11,551 nt of DNA, taken from assembly GCA_031178565.1 (NCBI GenBank), contig JAPSIU010000059.1, forward strand, positions 1-11,551, in the 5' to 3' direction. Source of the DNA: Leucobacter sp. (GTDB lineage: Bacteria > Actinomycetota > Actinomycetes > Actinomycetales > Microbacteriaceae). The notes under the pieces were generated by a model. It ran no database searches, was not told the DNA's origin, and worked only from the letters and a program-made list of their open reading frames with translations. Both the position numbers and the translations under genes were made by a program. Shown here in pieces: positions 1 to 6,489 of this stretch; within the stretch, counting starts at the first letter, position 1; each line of letters opens with the position of its first letter.

Positions 1-3
1 CCC

Positions 4-22
4 GCGGGCGCGGGGCGCCCGC
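4..22. terminator. GC-only hairpin, possible terminator of an upstream gene
   Basis: Positions 4-11 (GCGGGCGC) and 15-22 (GCGCCCGC) are perfectly complementary and enclose a 3-base GGG loop, giving an 8-bp all-GC stem. No T-run follows. The rest of 1-77 is almost pure G/C and shows no open reading frame I would defend. The hairpin could end transcription of a gene lying left of the window, since terminators without a U-tract are common in actinobacteria. This is inference, and a chance hairpin in very GC-rich DNA is a real alternative. Confidence 0.35.
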
Positions 23-77
23 CCGGGGGGCTCCCCACCCCGCCCCCCCCGCGCCGCCCTCGCCGCGTCCGATGGCC

Positions 78-83
78 TACAGT
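78..83 (+). promoter_or_regulatory. Putative -10 box of the tandem phosphotransferase gene
   Basis: TACAGT at 78-83 fits the TANNNT pattern and stands out in very GC-rich DNA. It ends 7 nt before the ATG at 91, so transcription could begin at or next to the start codon. No convincing -35 box or Shine-Dalgarno sequence is visible. If this is the promoter, the in-frame GTG at 82 lies inside it and cannot be the start. Confidence 0.4.
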
Positions 84-90
84 GGATCCG

Positions 91-2460
91 ATGAGCACTG
101 GAGGATTCCGATTCGCGAGCGGCAACCTTGAGAAGCTGCTCGCCCTGCCCAAGTACCTCCTCTCGATCCTGATCTCCTGGTTCGTCCCGAGAGACGCGCG
201 GAAGTGGGTGTTCGGCAGCGGGGTCGGAATCGGAGAGGGCGCCCTCGAGGTGGCCAGGCGGCTGCGCTCCGAGGATCCCGATGCGGAGGTGGTCTGGCTC
301 GTCGCCGACGAGGGCGAGGCCGAGGCTGCGCGCGCGGAGGGCTTCGAGCCCGTGCCGAGGCGCGGACGCGCGGGGTACTGGGCCACGCTCCGGGCCGGTC
401 AGATCGTGGTCACTCACGGCCTCGGCGACGCGAACCGGTTCGGGGTGCACGGCGGCCTCGTCGTGCAGCTCTGGCACGGCGCGCCGCTCAAGCGCCTGCA
501 CCTCGACTCTCCCGTCACCACCGTCGTGCGGGGCCCCGCCGTCGTACGAGCCCTGCTGCGCCGGATGTACCTCGCGGGCGCGCGCGAGGTGGACCTCTTC
601 GTCGCCGGTTCTCCGATCGCCGCCTCCCGGCTCCGCTCGGCGTTCCGCGTCGACCCCGGCAAGGTGCGAGTGCTCGGCGACGCCCGCGACGATGCGCTTG
701 CGCTGCAGGCGAGCGACCCCGCCGAAGCGCGACGCGCGCGCGCACGTCTGCTTGGGCTCCTGGGCGAGGCGGGGGAGCGGATCGGGCCGAGCTCCGCCGT
801 CGTGCTGTACGCGCCGACCTGGCGCGACGGAGAGTCCGATCCGGCGGTGCCCTCCGCCGACGAGGCGCGGCGGATCGCCGAGGCGCTCGAGCGCCTGGAC
901 GCCCACCTCGTGGTCCGCTCCCACCCGCTCGGCAGCGGCGCCTACGAGGGGCTCCTCGGCGAGCGCATCCACGCCCTCGGCTCGGAGTCCGTGCGCGATG
1001 TGACGCCGCTTCTCGGAGGGGTCGACGTCGTCGTCACCGACTACTCCTCGATCGCACTCGACTTCTCCCTGCTCGCGCGGCCGATCGTCTGGTTCGCCCC
1101 GGACCTCGAGCGCTACGCCGGCGTCCGGGGCCTCTACGAGCCGCTCGAGGTGACGAGCGGAGGGCGCGTCGTGCGCGACTGGGACGGCGTGCTCGAGGGG
1201 CTCGCGGCGCTCGAGCCCGGTTCGGTGGCCCGCCGCGACGCCGAGGCCTCGTCCCGGGCGCTCGCGAACAGGTTCCACACGTTTCCCGAGGGCGGGGCCG
1301 CGGCTCGCGTGCTCGCCGAGGTGCGGCGCCTCCGCACCCCTCTCGGTGAGCTCGTCGAGCCCGGAGCCGTGTTCTTCGAGAGCTTCTACGGACGCCAGGT
1401 GAGCTGCAACCCCCTCGCCCTCGACCGGGAGATCGCGGAGCGCTTCCCGGAGACGCCGAGATACTGGAGCGTGACGAGCGAGACGCAGCGGGTGCCGGAG
1501 GGTGCCGTGCCGCTGCTCGTCGGAGGGCGCGAGTGGTTCGCGGCCCGCCGGGCGGCGCGCCTCCTCGTCGTCAACGACTGGCTCCGCTACGGCTTCAGAC
1601 GCCGTCGTGGGCAGACGGTGCTGCAGACCTGGCACGGCACCATGCTCAAGCGCCTCGCGCTCGGGCGCCCGGACGTCGGCCTCCGCACGCGGCTCGCGAT
1701 CCGCAGGGAGAGCCGTCGCTGGAGCCTCATGCTGTCGCAGAACCCCCACTCGACCGAGCAGTTCCGGTCGAGCTACGCGTTCCGCGGCGAGATCCTCGAG
1801 ACCGGATACCCGCGCGACGACCGCCTCGCGCGCTCAGTCGTCGGCGACGAGCCGAACCCGATCGAGGTCCGGCTCGCGCGGGCGACGCTCGGGGTGCCGC
1901 CGGAGCACCGCGTGCTCGTCTACGCCCCGACCTGGCGCGACGGCGGGATCACCCTCGTCGACGACCTCGACGTGCATCGGCTCGCGGACGAGCTCGGCGA
2001 CGACTGGACGGTCGTCGTCCGCGGGCATACGCGCACTCACGCCTTCGGCAGTTACCTCGACCGCGGAAGCCGCGTCGTCGACGCCTCCCAGCACCCCGAC
2101 GTGAACGACGTGATCCTCTCGGCCGATCTGCTCGTGACCGACTACTCGTCGATCATGTTCGATACGACGGTCGCGCGGGTGCCGATGGTGTTCTTCGTGC
2201 CGGATCTCGCGGCGTACCGCGATCGCGAGCGGGGCTTCACCTTCGACTTCGAGCGCGAGGCTCCCGGCCCCCTGCTCTCGCGGAGGGAGGACGTCGTCGC
2301 TCACGCGTTCGAGCTCGCCGAGCGGGGCGCGGAAGCAGCCTGGATGCGCACGTTCGCGGGCGCCGCCGCCTCATGGCGGAACCGCTTCGCGCCGCACGAC
2401 GACGGGCACGCCGCCGAGCGGGTCGTCGATGCGCTCGAGAAGCGCGGTGCACTCGGCTGA
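91..2460 (+). CDS. Tandem-domain CDP-glycerol glycerophosphotransferase (teichoic acid polymerase-like)
   Basis: A 789-residue protein with two copies of the CDP-glycerol glycerophosphotransferase fold (TagB/TagF family, Pfam Glyphos_transf). Family members move glycerol- or ribitol-phosphate from a CDP-activated donor to a growing wall polymer at the cytoplasmic membrane face. Copy 1 shows LWHG (H129), APTWRDG (241-247), RSHP (H278) and TDYSS (316-320). Copy 2 shows TWHG (H515), APTWRDG (612-618), RGH (H646) and TDYSS (683-687). Both therefore keep the two conserved histidines and the Asp-Tyr-Ser-Ser loop and may be active. A hydrophobic/amphipathic stretch near residues 16-32 could hold the protein on the membrane. 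B. subtilis TagF is of similar length but has one catalytic domain, so this looks like a fusion of two enzymes, for example a primase and a polymerase. I chose ATG 91 over the in-frame GTG at 82 because the likely -10 box overlaps 82. The polymer and donor are not determined by sequence. Confidence 0.9.
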   Translation: MSTGGFRFASGNLEKLLALPKYLLSILISWFVPRDARKWVFGSGVGIGEGALEVARRLRSEDPDAEVVWLVADEGEAEAARAEGFEPVPRRGRAGYWATLRAGQIVVTHGLGDANRFGVHGGLVVQLWHGAPLKRLHLDSPVTTVVRGPAVVRALLRRMYLAGAREVDLFVAGSPIAASRLRSAFRVDPGKVRVLGDARDDALALQASDPAEARRARARLLGLLGEAGERIGPSSAVVLYAPTWRDGESDPAVPSADEARRIAEALERLDAHLVVRSHPLGSGAYEGLLGERIHALGSESVRDVTPLLGGVDVVVTDYSSIALDFSLLARPIVWFAPDLERYAGVRGLYEPLEVTSGGRVVRDWDGVLEGLAALEPGSVARRDAEASSRALANRFHTFPEGGAAARVLAEVRRLRTPLGELVEPGAVFFESFYGRQVSCNPLALDREIAERFPETPRYWSVTSETQRVPEGAVPLLVGGREWFAARRAARLLVVNDWLRYGFRRRRGQTVLQTWHGTMLKRLALGRPDVGLRTRLAIRRESRRWSLMLSQNPHSTEQFRSSYAFRGEILETGYPRDDRLARSVVGDEPNPIEVRLARATLGVPPEHRVLVYAPTWRDGGITLVDDLDVHRLADELGDDWTVVVRGHTRTHAFGSYLDRGSRVVDASQHPDVNDVILSADLLVTDYSSIMFDTTVARVPMVFFVPDLAAYRDRERGFTFDFEREAPGPLLSRREDVVAHAFELAERGAEAAWMRTFAGAAASWRNRFAPHDDGHAAERVVDALEKRGALG

Positions 2461-2493
2461 GCCGACGCGAGACGGCCGGCCCGGTGCGCGGAC

Positions 2494-3534
2494 TCACATC
2501 CGCGAGCGGTCGACCACCCGGCCGCCCCCGAATGCGATCCCGCGCAGGAAGCCGGAGCCCCAGCTCAGGTGCATGGTGACGAGCGTCGCGGCGGTGAGGA
2601 GCCGGTCCCGGATCCCGCGCTGGCCGGGGATGCGGATCACGGCGAACGCGATCCCGAGCAGGTAGAGGACCGCCGGGGCGAGCAGCAGCGAGCACCAGGA
2701 CGCCCAGGGGAGCACCCCGGCGAGCAGCAGCACGAGTGAGATGAGACTCACGGCGATCCCGAGCACGAGCGCTCCCGGAACGAAGAAGCGCCACGGGTTC
2801 GCCCGCCCGTAGCGGCGCACGAGCACGGCACGCCACGTGCCCGTCGCGAAGAACTGACGGGCGAGATCGCCGAGGCTCGCCCGAGGCCAGTAGGTCACTC
2901 CGAGCGCCGGCTCGAACCAGACGGCGAAGCCCGCCCGCCGCATGCGCAGGTTGAGCTCCCAGTCCTCGCCTCGGAGGATCGCGGGGTCGTAGCCGCCGAC
3001 CGCCTCGAGCGCCTCCCTGCGGAAGATGCCGAGATAGGCGGACTCCGCGGGCCCCGGCGTGCCGTCGCCGTGGTACGCGCCGCCGCCCAGCCCGAACGGG
3101 CTGTTGTAGCCGCGCGCGATCGCCCGCTGCACGGGTCCCCGGCCGGCCGCTCGCATGACCCCGCCCACGTTCGCCGCCCCCTCGCGCCGCAGCGCCTCGA
3201 CCCCCAGCCGCGTGTAGTCGGGCGTGAGCTCGGAGTGGGCGTCGACGCGCACGACGACGGGGTGGCGGCTCTCGGCGACGGCGCGGTTGAGGCCCGCGGG
3301 GATGTCGCGCTCGGGATTCGGCACGAGCCGCACCCGGCGGTCCTCCCCGGCGAGCCGGCGCGCGATCTCGTCGCTGCGATCCCGCGAGGGGCCGAGGGCG
3401 AGCACGATCTCCTTCTCGCCCGCGTAGTCCTGCGCGAGGATCGTGCGGACCGCCGTCTCGAGATAATCCTCCTCGTTGAGCACCGGCATGACGTAGCTCA
3501 CGGCCGGGAGGGCGTCGAGGGGCGAGAGGATCAC
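2494..3534 (-). CDS. Membrane-anchored family 2 glycosyltransferase
   Basis: A 346-residue GT2 (GT-A fold) glycosyltransferase, resembling ExoA-type enzymes that add sugars to lipid-linked polysaccharide precursors. The N-terminus carries the typical VSYVMPVLNEEDYL opening. A DxD-like metal/nucleotide site is RVDAHSE (D98, H100), and the acceptor-side GEDWELN motif holds E190 and D191. After the catalytic domain come two or three hydrophobic segments, from about residue 250 to 300 and again near the C-terminus, placing the active site at the inner membrane face. The start is GTG at 3534, just before the first conserved strand, with a weak GAAG 8 nt upstream. The same frame stays open to 4428, but that extension lies antisense to the neighbouring gene. 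It is convergent with the tandem phosphotransferase gene (33 bp apart) and divergent from the next gene (42 bp). A role in building or decorating the surface polymer is inferred from context; the sugar is unknown. Confidence 0.88.
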   Translation of the reverse strand: MILSPLDALPAVSYVMPVLNEEDYLETAVRTILAQDYAGEKEIVLALGPSRDRSDEIARRLAGEDRRVRLVPNPERDIPAGLNRAVAESRHPVVVRVDAHSELTPDYTRLGVEALRREGAANVGGVMRAAGRGPVQRAIARGYNSPFGLGGGAYHGDGTPGPAESAYLGIFRREALEAVGGYDPAILRGEDWELNLRMRRAGFAVWFEPALGVTYWPRASLGDLARQFFATGTWRAVLVRRYGRANPWRFFVPGALVLGIAVSLISLVLLLAGVLPWASWCSLLLAPAVLYLLGIAFAVIRIPGQRGIRDRLLTAATLVTMHLSWGSGFLRGIAFGGGRVVDRSRM

Positions 3535-3560
3535 GTCAGAATCTTCGCACACGGCTGCAG

Positions 3561-3570
3561 ACGTTATCCT
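3561..3570. promoter_or_regulatory. Overlapping divergent -10 boxes
   Basis: The 42-bp gap 3535-3576 must hold promoters for both flanking genes. On the + strand TATCCT (3565-3570) ends 6 nt before the ATG at 3577, which fits a leaderless mRNA. On the - strand TAACGT (3566 down to 3561) would start RNA near 3554, leaving a leader of about 20 nt before the GTG at 3534. The two hexamers share positions 3565-3566. No good -35 box was found on either side. Confidence 0.45.
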
Positions 3571-3576
3571 GTCAGG

Positions 3577-4821
3577 ATGCAACTGGCGAAGGACACGAAG
3601 CGCGCGGTACGTCTGGCGAGACGAGTGCTCAAGGGCCGGCGGGCCTACTTCGACCTGCGGGAGATGCTCGAGGAGCGCGGGCCGCTTCCGGAACGGCGCT
3701 ACCGCGTCGGCGTCTATTTCGCGGACAGCGACGTCAACATCTACCAGATGCGCCAGTGGTACGCCCCGCTGCAGGAGCTCTCCAAGACCAGACCGGTTCT
3801 CGTCCTCGCGCGCAACGCCGCGGGCGCACGCCAGCTCATGCGCGAGAGCGGGCTCGACGTCGCCTTCGTTCAGAAGGTGACCGACATCGAGCAGCTCATC
3901 GAGGAGCAGCCGCTCGACGTGATCCTGTACGTCAACCAGAACACTCGCAACTTCCAGATGATGCGATACGGCCGGCGCTGGCACGTGTTCATCAATCACG
4001 GCGAGAGCGACAAGATGTACATGACGAGCAATCAGTACAAGACGTACGACTTCGCGATGGTCGCGGGCGACGCCGCGCGGGCGCGGCTCTCGAGGGCGCT
4101 GTGGGACTACGACGTCGAGCGCCGTACGATCCCGATCGGGCGGCCGCAGGCGGACCACCTGGGCGGCGAGCCGCCGTTCGCGCCGGACGCGCGGACGGTG
4201 GTCTTCTACGCCCCCACCTGGGAGGGGGATCGGCCCGCGGCCTGCTACGGCTCCGTCGCGACCCACGGCGAGACCCTCGTGCGCGAGCTCCTCGCGACCG
4301 GGCGGCACCGCGTCGTCTACCGCCCGCACCCGCGCAGCGGCGTCGTGGACGCCGAGTTCGGGCAGGTCAACCGCCGGATCATCGCGATGCTCTCGGAGGC
4401 GAACCAGGCGGATCCCTCGGCGCAGCACGTCTACGACGACTCGCCCGGGCTCGGCTGGCAGCTCCGACTCTCGGACATCGCGATCTGCGACATCTCGGCC
4501 ATGGTGTACGACCGGCTCGCGACGGGGAGGCCGCTCATGGTGACGAGGCCGGTCGCCCCCGAGGCCTCGGTGGACGAGGAGGGATACCTGAGCGTGTGCG
4601 AGTGGCTGGAAGCCTCCGACACGCCGAACATCGCCGAGGTGCTCGACGGTGTGATCGGGGACGCCGCCGCGCGCGAGCGTCTCGGATCCTGGTCCCAGCG
4701 CTACTTCGGCGACACGTCGCCGGGTGCCCCCACACGACGCTTCAGCGGAGCGATCGAGACGCTGCTCGCGAAGGCCGACGAGTGGCGGGCGCGCGACGAG
4801 GAGCGCGAGACGAGCGAATAG
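3577..4821 (+). CDS. Divergent CDP-glycerol glycerophosphotransferase family protein
   Basis: A 414-residue single-domain relative of the TagB/TagF family. It keeps the family's order of motifs in altered form: INHGES (H141) in place of the usual WHG, YAPTWEGD (211-218), RPHP (H251), and CDISAMVYD (304-312) where relatives have TDYSS. The region 1-130 looks like the usual variable acceptor-side domain. The two key histidines and the aspartate are present, so activity is plausible, but the changed Asp-loop suggests another donor or acceptor, such as a different polyol phosphate or a priming step. The start at 3577 is preceded by a -10-like TATCCT at the right distance for a leaderless message; upstream in-frame codons run antisense to the glycosyltransferase gene. 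It converges on the exporter ATPase gene with 24 bp between, in which I see no clear terminator. A role in surface polymer synthesis is inferred from family and neighbours. Confidence 0.82.
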   Translation: MQLAKDTKRAVRLARRVLKGRRAYFDLREMLEERGPLPERRYRVGVYFADSDVNIYQMRQWYAPLQELSKTRPVLVLARNAAGARQLMRESGLDVAFVQKVTDIEQLIEEQPLDVILYVNQNTRNFQMMRYGRRWHVFINHGESDKMYMTSNQYKTYDFAMVAGDAARARLSRALWDYDVERRTIPIGRPQADHLGGEPPFAPDARTVVFYAPTWEGDRPAACYGSVATHGETLVRELLATGRHRVVYRPHPRSGVVDAEFGQVNRRIIAMLSEANQADPSAQHVYDDSPGLGWQLRLSDIAICDISAMVYDRLATGRPLMVTRPVAPEASVDEEGYLSVCEWLEASDTPNIAEVLDGVIGDAAARERLGSWSQRYFGDTSPGAPTRRFSGAIETLLAKADEWRARDEERETSE

Positions 4822-4845
4822 GCCGTTCCCCGGCGAGGAGCCCCG

Positions 4846-5622
4846 CTACACAGGGTGGTCCGCGTTGTAGCGGTCCACCACCTCGCCGATGGGGGCGTCG
4901 AGGACGAGGCGCCCGCCGTCCAGATAGAGCCCGCGCGTGCAGAAGCGCCTCAGATCCCCCTCCTTGTGCGAGACCAGGAACAGCGTCTTCCCCTCGGCGA
5001 GCAGTTCCTCGATGCGCTTGTAGCACTTGGAGCGGAACGCGCGATCGCCCACCGCGAGCACCTCGTCGACGAGCAGTACGGGCTCCTCCAGCTGAGACAC
5101 GACGGAGAACGCGACCCGCACCTTCATGCCGCTCGAGAGATGCTTGAACGGCGTGTCGATCACGTCCTCGGCACCCGCGAACTCGATGATCGAGTCGAAC
5201 CGCTGCGCGATCTCCCGCCGGTTCAACCCGTGCAGGCCGGCCGTGAGGTTCACGTTGTCCCGCACGGTGAGATCGCCCACGAACCCGCCCGTGAGCTCGA
5301 TGAGGGGGGCGACGCCGCCGCGCACGCGCACGGAGCCCTCGTCGGGGAACAGCACGCCGGCCACGAGCTTGAGCAGCGTCGACTTGCCCTGGCCGTTGCG
5401 CCCCACCACGCCGATGGCCTCGCCCCGGCGCACTTCGAAGGAGATCTCGCGGAGCGCCCAGAACTCGCCGGGCCGCGTGCGGCGGGAGCGGCCGGCGAGG
5501 AGATCCTTGAAGCTGCGGCGGGATCCGCGGTTGCGGCGGAACCGGACGCCGAGGCCCTGCGCGGAGATGATCGTCTCGGCCGCCGGACGAGGCGCCGAGG
5601 GGGAAATCGTCGAATCCGTCAC
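4846..5622 (-). CDS. tagH: Teichoic acid/polysaccharide ABC exporter, ATP-binding subunit (TagH/Wzt-like)
   Basis: A 258-residue ABC ATPase that would power export of a lipid-linked wall polymer across the membrane together with the permease encoded just upstream. Visible motifs are Walker A GRNGQGKST (74-82, K80), signature LSSGMK (162-167), Walker B VLLVDE with D186 and E187, and the switch H219 in VSHK. The N-terminal layout, with a long stretch leading to FWALREISFEV before Walker A, is typical of the TagH/Wzt/RfbE group. The chain ends soon after the ATPase core, so it lacks the C-terminal polymer-binding domain of E. coli O9a-type Wzt. The GTG start at 5622 is supported by GGAG 7 nt upstream, and it lies only 1 nt after the permease stop, indicating translational coupling in a two-gene operon. 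The gene symbol follows the family; the actual polymer could be another glycopolymer. Confidence 0.9.
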   Translation of the reverse strand: MTDSTISPSAPRPAAETIISAQGLGVRFRRNRGSRRSFKDLLAGRSRRTRPGEFWALREISFEVRRGEAIGVVGRNGQGKSTLLKLVAGVLFPDEGSVRVRGGVAPLIELTGGFVGDLTVRDNVNLTAGLHGLNRREIAQRFDSIIEFAGAEDVIDTPFKHLSSGMKVRVAFSVVSQLEEPVLLVDEVLAVGDRAFRSKCYKRIEELLAEGKTLFLVSHKEGDLRRFCTRGLYLDGGRLVLDAPIGEVVDRYNADHPV

Positions 5623-5623
5623 G

Positions 5624-6415
5624 TCACAGCTCCTTCAGCACGCCGCCGATGGAGCGGCGGAAGACGAACACGCCGACGGCGAGGATTCCGAGCGTCCACG
5701 CCGCCGACGCCGCGACGAGGGGCCAGTCGAGCTGATCGGGGAAGAACCCCGCGCGGAAGAGCGCGAAGATCCCCGACAGCGGATTGAGCCAGGCGAGCGG
5801 CTGCGCGAACGCGGGCAGGTCGGCGGCGCCGTAGATCACGGGGGAGGCGTAGAACGCGACGCGCAGGACGAGCTTCACGGCGCGCTCGAGGTCTCGGAAG
5901 AACACGACGAGGGGGGCGATGAGGAGGCCGATGCCGAGCGTGAGCGCGGCGAGGAGCACCACTCCCAGCGGGAACAGCACGAGCTCCCACCCGACGCGCG
6001 CGCCGGAGAAGATCGCGAACACGATGAGCACCGGCAGGCTCAGCAGGAACTCGATGCCCTTCGAGCAGACGATCCTGCCCACCCAGATCCATCGGGGGAG
6101 CGCCACGGAGCGGACGAGCCTGACGTCGCGCAGGAACGCCCGGGTCGAGTCGCTGACGGCGCCGTTGACCCAGACCCACGGCAGCAGGGCCGTGAGGAGG
6201 AACACGATGTAGGGCTCCTCGCCCACGGTCCGCGAGAACACCTGCGTGAAGATGAACCAGTATATGAGGCTCATGAGCAGGGGATCGAGGATGGACCAGA
6301 CGTATCCGAGCAGTGAGGTCGAGTAGCGCACCTTGAGGTCGCGGCGGCTCAGCAACCACAGCGAGGACCACGCGCTCGCGCGCGGCGGCCGATGCTCGGA
6401 GGAGGAGGGGGTCAC
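5624..6415 (-). CDS. tagG: Teichoic acid/polysaccharide ABC exporter, permease (TagG/Wzm-like)
   Basis: A 263-residue ABC-2 type permease with about six membrane segments (near 37-60, 68-88, 117-140, 143-170, 180-200 and 230-252). Residues 27-47, with LKVRY, LLGYVW and DPLL, match the cytoplasmic-to-first-helix signature of TagG/Wzm proteins. With the downstream ATPase it should form a 2+2 exporter that carries lipid-linked polymer from the cytoplasmic to the outer face of the membrane. The GTG at 6415 is the only sensible start: no Shine-Dalgarno is visible, and a -10-like CAGAAT ends 6 nt upstream, again consistent with a leaderless mRNA. It is the first gene of the operon, and its promoter region is shared with the divergent ABC ATPase gene starting at 6490. 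Assignment to family is secure; the exact cargo is inferred from the phosphotransferase genes nearby. Confidence 0.9.
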   Translation of the reverse strand: MTPSSSEHRPPRASAWSSLWLLSRRDLKVRYSTSLLGYVWSILDPLLMSLIYWFIFTQVFSRTVGEEPYIVFLLTALLPWVWVNGAVSDSTRAFLRDVRLVRSVALPRWIWVGRIVCSKGIEFLLSLPVLIVFAIFSGARVGWELVLFPLGVVLLAALTLGIGLLIAPLVVFFRDLERAVKLVLRVAFYASPVIYGAADLPAFAQPLAWLNPLSGIFALFRAGFFPDQLDWPLVAASAAWTLGILAVGVFVFRRSIGGVLKEL

Positions 6416-6421
6416 ACAGCT

Positions 6422-6427
6422 ATTCTG
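6422..6427 (-). promoter_or_regulatory. Putative -10 box of the exporter operon
   Basis: On the - strand CAGAAT (6427 down to 6422) matches four of six bases of TATAAT and ends 6 nt before the GTG at 6415. It lacks the initial T, so it is the weakest of the start-proximal -10 candidates in this window. No clear -35 box. Confidence 0.3.
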
Positions 6428-6477
6428 CCGGTTCCGCGGCTCTCAGGTGCGCACACACCGAGACGGCGAGTATTTGA

Positions 6478-6483
6478 TAAATT
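6478..6483 (+). promoter_or_regulatory. Putative -10 box of the second ABC transporter operon
   Basis: TAAATT (6478-6483) sits in an unusually AT-rich patch, 6471-6486, and ends exactly 6 nt before the GTG at 6490. There is no Shine-Dalgarno in front of that GTG, so a leaderless message is the natural reading. This also supports the far-upstream start of the ATPase gene. Confidence 0.5.
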
Positions 6484-6489
6484 AGACGG

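Noticed and set aside
82..90. GTG at 82 as start of the tandem phosphotransferase
   Set aside because: It overlaps the likely -10 box and adds only three residues. It is not excluded, but ATG 91 fits the leaderless geometry better.
3070..3576. Upstream extension of the phosphotransferase reading frame
   Set aside because: It is the antisense of the glycosyltransferase gene and is rich in Arg, Asp, His and Val as such shadows are; the family protein starts at 3577.
3535..4428. Minus-strand upstream extension of the glycosyltransferase reading frame (open to 4428, 644 codons in all)
   Set aside because: It runs antisense to the phosphotransferase gene, shows no family resemblance before the VSYVMPVLNEEDYL start, and its composition is that expected opposite a high-GC gene.
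4822..4845. Possible terminator between the phosphotransferase and exporter ATPase genes
   Set aside because: The 24-bp gap contains C- and G-runs but no stem of useful length that I could pair.
5126..6316. Long plus-strand open frame of 396 codons opposite the exporter genes
   Set aside because: It lies antisense to two well-recognised ABC exporter genes and has low-complexity Glu/Arg/His content and no domain.
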